Assembly: GCA_947178045.1 (NCBI GenBank)
Contig: CAMWWR010000027.1
Location: 1-10,635, forward strand
DNA from: an uncultured Clostridia bacterium
Lineage (GTDB): Bacteria; Bacillota; Clostridia; Lachnospirales; Lachnospiraceae
Reading direction: 5' to 3'
DNA length: 10,635 nt
This document shows positions 1-5,719 of this stretch, piece by piece (positions within the stretch are counted from its first letter, which is position 1; every line of letters begins with the position of its first letter). The translations under genes and the position numbers were made by a program. The notes under the pieces are model-generated. The model saw only the letters and a list, made by a program, of their open reading frames with translations. It was not told the origin of the DNA and ran no database searches.

Positions 1-1
1 G

Positions 2-91
2 TCCCACAATACAAAGCGGGGCGCGGCGGGCGGCGCGGTTCTGATTGCGGAGCTGCTGAAGGCCCAGGGCTATATTACGGCAAAGGGCTGA
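2..91 (+). CDS. asd: 3' end of aspartate-semialdehyde dehydrogenase (partial, left edge)
   Basis: Only the last 29 codons and a TGA stop are in the window, and the gene starts to the left of base 1. The reading frame beginning at base 2 contains SHNTKRGAAGGAVLIAELL and ends in GYITAKG. I recognise this as the C-terminal helix of the archaeal/fungal-like class of aspartate-semialdehyde dehydrogenase. That enzyme reduces aspartyl phosphate to aspartate semialdehyde in lysine, threonine and methionine synthesis. The other two frames give no comparable peptide. An intrinsic terminator follows 27 bases after the stop, which fits the end of a transcription unit. The call depends on a short tail, so it is probable rather than certain. 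A related GAPDH-fold dehydrogenase is the main alternative. Confidence 0.66.
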   Translation, partial: SHNTKRGAAGGAVLIAELLKAQGYITAKG

Positions 92-118
92 GCTGAAAAG
101 AGCTTCTGAGAAAAAAGA

Positions 119-171
119 GGAGCTGCTGCAAAAGCAGATGAATAATCTGCCGGAGCAGCAGCTCCGTTTTT
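119..171 (+). terminator. Intrinsic terminator after the asd-like gene
   Basis: An 11-bp perfect stem pairs GGAGCTGCTGC (119-129) with GCAGCAGCTCC (155-165). A second inner stem pairs GCAGAT (134-139) with ATCTGC (145-150). A run of five T follows at 167-171. The long GC-rich stem with a T tract, just downstream of the stop at 91, is a standard rho-independent terminator for the leftmost gene. Confidence 0.85.
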
Positions 172-243
172 ATGCGCAGGGGCGCGAATGTGCATGAGTG
201 CGCATAGGAATTTTGCTGCTAAAGCAGCACGCGCCGCGCGGGT

Positions 244-272
244 GAGGAGGGAAGAAAAAATCTTCCCTCCTC
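244..272. terminator. Strong 12-bp hairpin between convergent genes, possible terminator
   Basis: GAGGAGGGAAGA (244-255) pairs perfectly with TCTTCCCTCCTC (261-272) around a five-base A loop. On the plus strand it is followed by AATTTTC, a short T run. On the minus strand the downstream side is GC-rich with no T run. It lies between the plus-strand terminator at 119-171 and the stop of the minus-strand gene at 317. It probably stops or stabilises transcripts in this convergent gap, but the direction is unclear. A smaller hairpin, TGCTGC (214-219) with GCAGCA (224-229), lies beside it. The rest of the gap 172-316 holds nothing else I can identify. Confidence 0.5.
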
Positions 273-316
273 AATTTTCAAAAAACAAAAGAAAGCACTG
301 CTGCGATAAGCCGGGC

Positions 317-1084
317 CTACAGCGCGGGAAGCTCGAAAAGCCAGCGGAGCAGCTGAATGGCTGTCTCCTTGTTTTTGCTGTTTGACACGATGCCGATCAC
401 GGGCCGCTCCTCAGAGCGGATGAGCGGACCGTAGTCCCCCCAGAACGGCGTGTTGTCCAGGTAGAGCCCGAGCACAAGCTGCTCGTCTGACGCTTCGCCG
501 CTCCCGTCGTTTTTCCGGACGGAGGTGAGCAGAAAGCGGTCGGACAGCGCCGCATACAGGTCGGCCGGCAGTGATTCTGTCAGAGAATTCATCGTGCCGT
601 TGAAGGCGTAGCTCGTGAAGGTGCTTTCCGGCGCGATAACGACGTCGATTTCTCCCGCCATGACATGCGTGGCAAAGGCGGTGGCAGAATTGACGTCGCC
701 GCCGGACACCTGGTAGGAAAGCCCGTCAAATTTGATGACCTCGTGCTCGCCCAGTATGATGCCCGAAGCACTGATAAAATCCTCCGTCATCCGGTCGGTC
801 GGTCCCGAGTCAAACAGATAGTCGACAAAAGCGACGTGGAGAAGAAACTCGTCCTTCGGGGAGACGATCGTGTAGATCAGATAAATTCCGAGCGCGGCGA
901 TTACCAGACCGGCCAGAAGCCCCTTCAGGTAATACATGCGGAAATAATTCAGCTTGTCCTCAAAGGTTTTCATCTCGCTGAATTTCTGACGCTCGGATTT
1001 CGGCTCGCGCTTCTGGTAGATTGCCGCGTCGTCGTTCAGCATCGTCTGCTTTTCCTTTGCATCGCTGTCTTTTAAAGTTATCAT
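317..1084 (-). CDS. Membrane-anchored protein with a solute-binding-like outer domain, unknown function
   Basis: This 255-aa protein has a charged N-terminal cytoplasmic stretch (about residues 1-50) and one hydrophobic helix at about 53-75 (GLLAGLVIAALGIYLIYTIV). An extracytoplasmic domain of about 180 residues follows. The pattern around residues 136-180 (AFATHVMAGEIDVVIAPEST, then SYAFNGTMNSLTESLPADL) resembles the hinge and pocket region of type 2 extracellular solute-binding proteins. It is far shorter than a typical family member and no transporter permease or ATPase is nearby. The start was chosen at the ATG whose complement is 1082-1084, because GGAAAGGGG sits 8 bases upstream. The frame stays open for 30 more codons upstream, but those are Ala/Arg-rich and have no ribosome binding site. 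The family is not recognised, and the solute-binding resemblance is an inference from pattern only. Confidence 0.8.
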   Translation of the reverse strand: MITLKDSDAKEKQTMLNDDAAIYQKREPKSERQKFSEMKTFEDKLNYFRMYYLKGLLAGLVIAALGIYLIYTIVSPKDEFLLHVAFVDYLFDSGPTDRMTEDFISASGIILGEHEVIKFDGLSYQVSGGDVNSATAFATHVMAGEIDVVIAPESTFTSYAFNGTMNSLTESLPADLYAALSDRFLLTSVRKNDGSGEASDEQLVLGLYLDNTPFWGDYGPLIRSEERPVIGIVSNSKNKETAIQLLRWLFELPAL

Positions 1085-1255
1085 GGCAGAAGCCCCTTTC
1101 CGTAATACTTTGCTGCAGCGCCCCTCCCTGCCCGCAGCCGCGCCGCAGGCAGCAGCGTCGGGGGTCGCATTCAATAATTCAATAATGAGTGTATCACACG
1201 GAAAGGCGGAAAAAAAGATGAGAAATGTGAAAAAATTCTTAAATTGATTTTATAT

Positions 1256-1765
1256 TTATGGTCTGCTTCCGCTGCCGTCAAAGGCATGCTTTTCGACGTA
1301 CGCCATCATCCGGTTGTAGAGGAGGATGCTCCAGGCAAGGCCCGACGGCAGGGCGGCAAACCGGAGAAAGTTGTCAAAAATAAGACCTGCCGCCATGGCC
1401 GCGGCGACGAGAACAAGTCCGGCAACGATCGGGAAGATATGATCCTTTCTCCATTTTTTCTTGTAGAAGTCAATGCGCTCCTGCAGCGAGAACGGGCTCT
1501 GCGACAGTGATTCCTTCAGGTTTTGCTCTGCCTTCTGCCGGTAGGAATGCTCATCCAGCCGTTCTCCGCTCAGCAGCTCGTTGATAATGACATGGAAAAA
1601 CGCGCTGAGCTCCTGCAGCATTTCCACCGGCGGCATGTAATTGCCGTTTTCCCAGCGGGAAATCGTTTTGTTCGAGACGCCAAGTGCCTCGCCAAGCTGC
1701 TCCTGAGTCAATTCCCTCTCTCGTCTCAGATTTGCAATAAATTGTCCTGTTTTTACGGTATCCAT
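1256..1765 (-). CDS. XRE-family regulator with two C-terminal membrane helices
   Basis: This protein has 169 aa. Residues 1-66 form a complete Cro/CI-type helix-turn-helix domain: FIANLRRERELTQEQLGEAL, then GVSNKTISRWENGNYMPP as the recognition region, then the MLQELSAFFHVIINELLSGE helix seen in this class. A charged linker (about 70-108) leads to two hydrophobic stretches, about 109-130 (HIFPIVAGLVLVAAAMAAGL) and 133-150. The regulator is therefore probably tethered to the membrane, with its DNA-binding domain in the cytoplasm. The ATG (complement of 1763-1765) has AGAGGGG 8 bases upstream. An open frame extends 52 codons further upstream but without coding character. It lies between two genes for single-pass membrane proteins on the same strand, so an envelope-related role or autoregulation is plausible but not shown. 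Confidence 0.88.
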   Translation of the reverse strand: MDTVKTGQFIANLRRERELTQEQLGEALGVSNKTISRWENGNYMPPVEMLQELSAFFHVIINELLSGERLDEHSYRQKAEQNLKESLSQSPFSLQERIDFYKKKWRKDHIFPIVAGLVLVAAAMAAGLIFDNFLRFAALPSGLAWSILLYNRMMAYVEKHAFDGSGSRP

Positions 1766-1780
1766 AAATAATCCCCTCTC

Positions 1781-1790
1781 TTGCGCGCAA
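1781..1790. promoter_or_regulatory. Small palindrome upstream of the membrane-tethered XRE gene
   Basis: TTGCGCGCAA is a perfect 10-bp palindrome lying 16 bases upstream of the ATG and immediately before the ribosome binding site. XRE-type regulators often bind short palindromes near their own promoters, so this is a candidate autoregulatory site. I see no clear -35/-10 pair next to it, and a 10-bp palindrome in GC-rich DNA could occur by chance. Confidence 0.22.
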
Positions 1791-1962
1791 ACGCGGAAAT
1801 TTTGATGCTGTGCCGGACCGCGCCCCGCCCTGTCGCAGCGGCCGCGAACTCCTGCCTGCAGAATCAGAATACCGCAGCGCGCCTGAATTGTCCTCCCCAC
1901 AGAACGCGAACGACCGGACATTGCGGCGGAAATGCCGGGGACAGCCAGAGAGAAGCGCTTCC

Positions 1963-3438
1963 TTATCGGGAAAAAAGCCCACGCACTCGCTCCAGGAGCG
2001 GAAGGAGGGAGGAAGGATCAAAGCCAAGCCTTTCCTGCAGTCCGGCAAGAAACGCGCCGAAATCAAGCTGCGTCAAAAAGTTGCGCCATTCCGACAGCGG
2101 GTAGACGGTGGAGTAACCGCCGGTGAGAGAATTGCCGGACGGCGGTGTTTCCGTAAGCGAAAGTTCAGCGGAAACGGCGGTTATGCCGGAGACCCGCAGA
2201 AAAATCCGCATATCCGGGAGCCCGTCCCGCTCTGTCAGAACAAACTGAAGCCCGAGCGGCGGTGAGGATCCCGGAATGCCGACCGTGATTTTTCCGGTCG
2301 GGTAACTGGTTGCGGGATCAAGACCGAGCCGGTCGATTTCAAACGCCAGCTCCTTCTCAAAGTCCGACTTCTGCGGCAAGGTGGCAGCTCCCCAGGCTGC
2401 GGTCACGGTGCCGGACCGGGTTGACATGCCGTCCTTCGAGAGCAGGCCGGTCAGGGAGAAGAGCAAAACTCCGCTGCTCGTCAGCTCAAATTCATGTCCG
2501 AGAATATATCCGTCGCGGTCCGCGTATGCGATAATATGAAGCTGAAGCGGAAGGCGTTCGGACAGCTCATTCAGCAGCCAGACCGCGGAGCGGTAGCAGG
2601 AAATCAGGGAGTCGGACAGCTGCTGTGACTGCTCCGCCGCGGTGAGCTGCTTCGAAGCGATCTGAAGCGCCCGGTCAAGCGACACCACCGCATGCAGGCG
2701 CATGGCCAGAACCGTCTGCCCGGAGATGATAATGGATTGCTCCCGTTCCAGCCTGACATTTTCCAGTGCGTCGAGAAAGGGAGGAAGATACCGGAACGGG
2801 TTGGCACGCACAGTTTCCGATATCGAGGTGAAGAAGGCAACGGCCAGATCGCACACATGCTCGAGCAGGCGGATCAGAAGCACATCGGAGCTGATCGGAA
2901 GGGCGATCGCCGCCCCGGAGAGCTCCGGGCAGGCGGCAAGCAGCCTTTCGCGTGCAGGCTCCGTCATCAGCTCCAGTGTTGCGCAGGCGGTATCGTTGAC
3001 CGAGAGCGTTGTCTGGAGGAGTCCGGCGGCGTCCTCAGCGGCATAGCGAAAGGCCAGCTCCGCGGAACGCAGGGGCAGCCCTGCGCCGAGAATCCCGGAA
3101 ACCAGCCGGTTTGCCTCGGCTCTCAGCGAGACGCCGCAGACGGAATATTCGGAAAGCTGCGCGGACGATCGTTCCGACGCATTCTGCCATCCATCGGCCA
3201 GGGTATTCAGATGCTCCCGCTCCAGCAGTGCCATATAGGCCGCGGGCGGAAGAACACGGGACAGCAGCTCGCTGCGCAGATGGCGGTAGTCGGACAGAAC
3301 AAAAGCGCAGGCCGCCGTAAACAGCGCGAGCAGCAGGCAGAGAATGAGCGCGCGCCTGCGGCGTTTCGAATGCGATTTCCCGTTGCAGAGAGCAGCATCG
3401 GCCCTGTCCTTTTCCGTTTTTTCTTCTTTTTTATCCAT
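1963..3438 (-). CDS. Large membrane-anchored protein of unknown function (491 aa)
   Basis: The protein starts with a very charged cytoplasmic tail (residues 1-29, ending in RRRR). One hydrophobic helix follows at about 29-48 (ALILCLLLALFTAACAFVL), then about 440 residues predicted to lie outside the membrane. The TAAC at the end of the helix is a poor lipobox, so lipoprotein processing is possible but weak. The outer part is Leu/Ala/Ser-rich and mostly helical-looking in the first half, with no catalytic motif or repeat I recognise. The C-terminal third looks more like beta strands (for example GKITVGIPGS and LQFVLTERDG). The ATG has GAAAGGA about 8 bases upstream. It is transcribed towards the XRE gene with a 197-base gap that shows no terminator, so read-through is possible. 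It is a real gene by length and ribosome binding site, but I do not recognise the family. Confidence 0.82.
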   Translation of the reverse strand: MDKKEEKTEKDRADAALCNGKSHSKRRRRALILCLLLALFTAACAFVLSDYRHLRSELLSRVLPPAAYMALLEREHLNTLADGWQNASERSSAQLSEYSVCGVSLRAEANRLVSGILGAGLPLRSAELAFRYAAEDAAGLLQTTLSVNDTACATLELMTEPARERLLAACPELSGAAIALPISSDVLLIRLLEHVCDLAVAFFTSISETVRANPFRYLPPFLDALENVRLEREQSIIISGQTVLAMRLHAVVSLDRALQIASKQLTAAEQSQQLSDSLISCYRSAVWLLNELSERLPLQLHIIAYADRDGYILGHEFELTSSGVLLFSLTGLLSKDGMSTRSGTVTAAWGAATLPQKSDFEKELAFEIDRLGLDPATSYPTGKITVGIPGSSPPLGLQFVLTERDGLPDMRIFLRVSGITAVSAELSLTETPPSGNSLTGGYSTVYPLSEWRNFLTQLDFGAFLAGLQERLGFDPSSLLPLLERVRGLFSR

Positions 3439-3486
3439 AGAAATATCCTTTCAGGCAAGCCGGCTTCCTGCCCGGCTACGGCTAAA

Positions 3487-3515
3487 AGACTAGCACACGG
3501 CAGGCCGGAATGCAA
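3487..3515 (-). promoter_or_regulatory. Candidate promoter for the 491-aa membrane protein gene
   Basis: Reading the minus strand, TTGCAT (complement of 3510-3515) is separated by 17 bases from TAGTCT (complement of 3487-3492). The -10 is preceded by TGC, giving an extended -10 layout. It would place the transcript start about 40 bases before the ATG at 3438. Matches to consensus are moderate. A second minus-strand TATAAT (complement of 3592-3597) further upstream is an alternative. Confidence 0.4.
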
Positions 3516-3572
3516 GAGGTTTCACAATCCTGGGAGCAGTAAAAAGCGCCCCTTTCCGCACGGCCCAAATTA

Positions 3573-3581
3573 TGGTATAAT
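3573..3581 (+). promoter_or_regulatory. Upstream extended -10 promoter element (P1) for the methyltransferase operon
   Basis: TGGTATAAT is an extended -10 box with a perfect TATAAT at 3576-3581. The possible -35 at 3553-3558 (TTTCCG, 17-base spacing) is weak. A transcript from here would carry a leader of about 125 bases before the methyltransferase ATG, containing the fold described at 3604-3648. The same 13 bases (ATGGTATAATATC) recur at 3684-3696. Confidence 0.5.
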
Positions 3582-3599
3582 ATCGCCAGATATTATACC
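3574..3599. repeat. 11-bp perfect inverted repeat holding opposed -10 boxes
   Basis: GGTATAATATC (3574-3584) and GATATTATACC (3589-3599) are perfect inverted copies around the spacer GCCA. Each arm contains TATAAT, one reading right and one reading left. The site is therefore both a palindrome and a pair of opposed -10 boxes in the gap between divergently transcribed genes. A third arm copy lies at 3686-3696. Confidence 0.85.
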
Positions 3600-3603
3600 G
3601 CGC

Positions 3604-3648
3604 CGATTCGCGTCCGACCAGCGGGCGGACAGATACATCAGCGAATCG
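3604..3648 (+). other. Potential stem-loop in the methyltransferase leader
   Basis: The outer stem CGATTCGC (3604-3611) pairs with GCGAATCG (3641-3648). The contiguous inner stem GTCCG (3612-3616) pairs with CGGAC (3626-3630), leaving a 9-base loop and a 10-base bulge. Thirteen pairs in total make a stable fold if transcribed from P1. No T run follows, so it is not a terminator by itself. It matches no riboswitch class I know. Confidence 0.35.
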
Positions 3649-3669
3649 TGTGCATCTGCCAGAGGATGG

Positions 3670-3693
3670 CATGTCCGGGGGACATGGTATAAT
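3670..3693 (+). promoter_or_regulatory. Proximal extended -10 promoter (P2) with abutting inverted repeat
   Basis: TGGTATAAT (3685-3693) is an extended -10 with a perfect TATAAT at 3688-3693, 21 bases before the ATG at 3715. No good -35 is present, which fits extended -10 use. CATGTCC (3670-3676) and GGACATG (3680-3686) form a 7-bp perfect inverted repeat around GGG that overlaps the TG of the extended -10, so a protein bound there could block or assist polymerase. If the start is about 7 bases after the -10, the leader is only about 15 bases but still includes the GGAGGGAGG ribosome binding site. Confidence 0.55.
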
Positions 3694-3714
3694 ATCTGGA
3701 GGGAGGAAACAAAG

Positions 3715-4701
3715 ATGGAGGCATATACGGGCTTTGCGTCAGTTTATGATACATTTATGGATAATGTTCCTTACGAGGAATGGAGCAGCTACCTGATCGG
3801 ACTTTTGCGGGAATACGGCGTGCAGGAGGGGCTTGTCTGTGAGCTTGGATGCGGCACGGGAAGCATCACGAGAAGACTGCGCCGGGCGGGCTATGATATG
3901 ATCGGCATCGACCTGTCCGAGGATATGCTCTGGATTGCACGGGAATATGAGCAAAACGCCAGGCTGCCGGATGGGGACGATATGTGGGACGGGGATGGGA
4001 GCAGGGGAGCTGCACACACTGCGGACGGGTACAAGGACATTGCACAGGATGCAGCCATGCCGGTTCCGCCCATTCTGTATCTGAATCAGGACATGAGAGA
4101 ATTTGAGCTTTACGGCACGGTGGCGGCGGTGGTCAGCCTGTGCGACAGCATGAATTATATTACCTCCGAGGAGGAGCTGGTACAGGTGTTCCGGCTGGTG
4201 AACAATTACCTCGACCCGGGCGGCATTTTTATTTTCGATATGAATACCGTCCACAAATACCGGGATATTATCGGGGATACTACGATTGCCGAGAACCGAG
4301 AGGACTGCAGCTTTATATGGGAAAATGCGTATCAGGAGCAAACGGGGCTCAACCGGTACGATATCACTGTTTTTAAGAGGGTCGAGCTTGAGAATGCAGA
4401 ATACGGGGAGGACGGGGAAGGCGATGTAAGCGAAGCCGGTGAGGCCGGAGAGTTTACTCCTCTGTTTGAGCGCATAACGGAGACTCATCTGCAGCGGGCC
4501 TATCCGACGGAGACGGTGATCCGCCTGCTCGGCGAAGCGGGGCTGGAATTTGTCGCGGCGTACGAGGCGTGTACAAAGCAGCCGGTCACGGAGAAGACGG
4601 AGCGCGCGTATTTTATTGCCCGGGAAAAGCGGCAGGAGGGAAAGCTGTATCTCGATGATGAAAATGCGGCAGAGCGCGGGAGGAAAAGCGGGACAGAGTG
4701 A
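3715..4701 (+). CDS. Class I SAM-dependent methyltransferase
   Basis: This 328-aa protein begins YTGFASVYDTFMDNVPYEEW, the usual N-terminus of small methyltransferases found next to hslO in Clostridia. The SAM-binding motif I is ELGCGTG (43-49), the acidic residue of motif II is D66 in IGIDLSEDML (63-72), and VVSLCDSMNYI (139-149) with the PGGIFIFDMNT strand (168-178) completes the Rossmann core. The substrate is unknown. Two hydrophilic insertions are unusual: about residues 82-118 (Asp/Gly-rich) between motif II and the next strand, and about 225-247 (Glu/Gly-rich). They make the protein longer than the roughly 250 aa typical of relatives. The ATG at 3715 was chosen because GGAGGGAGG lies just upstream. 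The frame is open for 341 further codons to the left, but that part is antisense to another gene and contains the promoter. It is likely the first gene of an operon with hslO and the debranching enzyme. Confidence 0.9.
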   Translation: MEAYTGFASVYDTFMDNVPYEEWSSYLIGLLREYGVQEGLVCELGCGTGSITRRLRRAGYDMIGIDLSEDMLWIAREYEQNARLPDGDDMWDGDGSRGAAHTADGYKDIAQDAAMPVPPILYLNQDMREFELYGTVAAVVSLCDSMNYITSEEELVQVFRLVNNYLDPGGIFIFDMNTVHKYRDIIGDTTIAENREDCSFIWENAYQEQTGLNRYDITVFKRVELENAEYGEDGEGDVSEAGEAGEFTPLFERITETHLQRAYPTETVIRLLGEAGLEFVAAYEACTKQPVTEKTERAYFIAREKRQEGKLYLDDENAAERGRKSGTE

Positions 4702-4817
4702 GCAGAGCCGCGGAAAGCTGAAAGGACTTGCCGGAGCGCCGTAAGAAATCGCGCGGAGCAGGCAATGCGGCGGAACACGGGAAAAGCTGTGAAGAAAAAC
4801 AGGAAGGGAGAAGCTTT

Positions 4818-5696
4818 ATGACGGAGGATTATATCGTCCGCGCGACGGCGGCAGACAATCAGATCCGCGCGTTCGCGGCGACGACAAGGGAATTGACGGA
4901 GGCGGCCAGACAGGCGCACAATACAAGCCCGATCGCGACGGCGGCACTCGGCAGACTGATGACGGCCGGAGTGATGATGGGGAGTATGCTCAAGGGAGAA
5001 GACGACCTGCTGACGCTGAAGATCAGCGGGGACGGGCCGATGCGCGGGCTGCTGGTCACGGCGAATGCCAGAGCCGAGGTGAAGGGCTATGTATATGAAC
5101 CGGATGTGCTGCTGCCGGCCAGCGCGGCCGGAAAGCTCGATGTGGGCGGAGCGGTCGGACGCGGAACGCTCAGCGTAATCCGCGACATGGGACTGAAGGA
5201 GCCGTACATCGGGCAGACGCAGCTTGTTTCCGGGGAGATTGCGGAGGATATCACATATTACTATGCGGCTTCCGAGCAGGTGCCGTCCTCAGTCGGGCTC
5301 GGCGTGCTGATGAACCGGGACAATACTGTCCGGCGCGCGGGAGGCTTTATTCTTCAGCTGATGCCCTTCACGGATGAGTCAGTCGTCGGCGCTCTGGAGA
5401 AACGGCTTGCGGGAGTGCGCTCGGTCACCGCAATGCTCGATGCCGGACTGACGCCGGAGCAGATTCTTCAGGAGCTGCTCGAGGATATGGAGCCGGTTAT
5501 CAGCGACAGAATGCCGGCAGCATTTCGGTGTGACTGCAGCCGGGAACGCGTCAGCAAGGCAATTCTGAGCACGGGCCGAAGGGAGCTGCAGGAGATGATC
5601 GCGGACGGACAGCCGGTTGAGGCGGGCTGCCAGTTTTGCGGCAAAAAATATTGTTTCAGCATTGCGGAGCTGGAGGAGCTGCTGCAGAATGCCTGA
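4818..5696 (+). CDS. hslO: Redox-regulated molecular chaperone Hsp33
   Basis: This 292-aa cytoplasmic holdase chaperone is activated by oxidation of a zinc-bound cysteine cluster. It has the normal family length. The N-terminal domain shows the typical ATDNQIRAFAA-like start, the HNTSPIATAALGRLMTAGVMMG region (about 34-55) and the GDGPMRGLLVTANA block (71-84). The C-terminal redox switch has four cysteines in the family pattern: C238 and C240 (RCDCS), then C271 and C274 (CQFCGKKY). The cluster is therefore intact. The ATG at 4818 has AGGAAGGGAG just upstream. The frame remains open for 30 codons further left, but with no ribosome binding site. It lies 116 bases after the methyltransferase and 23 bases before the debranching enzyme, consistent with one transcript. 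Confidence 0.96.
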   Translation: MTEDYIVRATAADNQIRAFAATTRELTEAARQAHNTSPIATAALGRLMTAGVMMGSMLKGEDDLLTLKISGDGPMRGLLVTANARAEVKGYVYEPDVLLPASAAGKLDVGGAVGRGTLSVIRDMGLKEPYIGQTQLVSGEIAEDITYYYAASEQVPSSVGLGVLMNRDNTVRRAGGFILQLMPFTDESVVGALEKRLAGVRSVTAMLDAGLTPEQILQELLEDMEPVISDRMPAAFRCDCSRERVSKAILSTGRRELQEMIADGQPVEAGCQFCGKKYCFSIAELEELLQNA

Positions 5697-5719
5697 GAGG
5701 GGCAGAAGGGAGGCTGAAA

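Larger units (their letters stand above)
3586..3699. repeat. 114-bp segment bounded by 14-bp perfect inverted repeats
   Basis: CCAGATATTATACC (3586-3599) is the exact reverse complement of GGTATAATATCTGG (3686-3699). The 86 bases between them contain two further folds: CGATTCGC/GCGAATCG with an inner GTCCG/CGGAC (3604-3648), and CATGTCC/GGACATG (3670-3686). The arms contain promoter -10 boxes, and the right arm ends 15 bases before the methyltransferase ATG. It could be an invertible promoter segment, a very small non-autonomous element, or promoter boxes that match by convergence. I see no target-site duplication at its ends and no recombinase gene in the window. Confidence 0.5.

Noticed and set aside
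188..385. 65-codon plus-strand open frame after the asd terminator
   Set aside because: No ribosome binding site. It runs through the hairpins and into the antisense of the minus-strand gene, and its composition is not protein-like.
1551..2265. Several open frames on both strands in and around the gap 1766-1962
   Set aside because: They lack ribosome binding sites and domain signals and overlap the ends of better-supported genes. The gap holds only the 10-bp palindrome and the XRE ribosome binding site.
2692..3714. 341-codon upstream extension of the methyltransferase frame
   Set aside because: It is antisense to the 491-aa gene and crosses the promoter region. The real start at 3715 has a strong ribosome binding site and gives the family N-terminus.
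4859..5059. Minus-strand frames inside hslO
   Set aside because: hslO is unambiguous with an intact cysteine cluster, so these are shadow frames.
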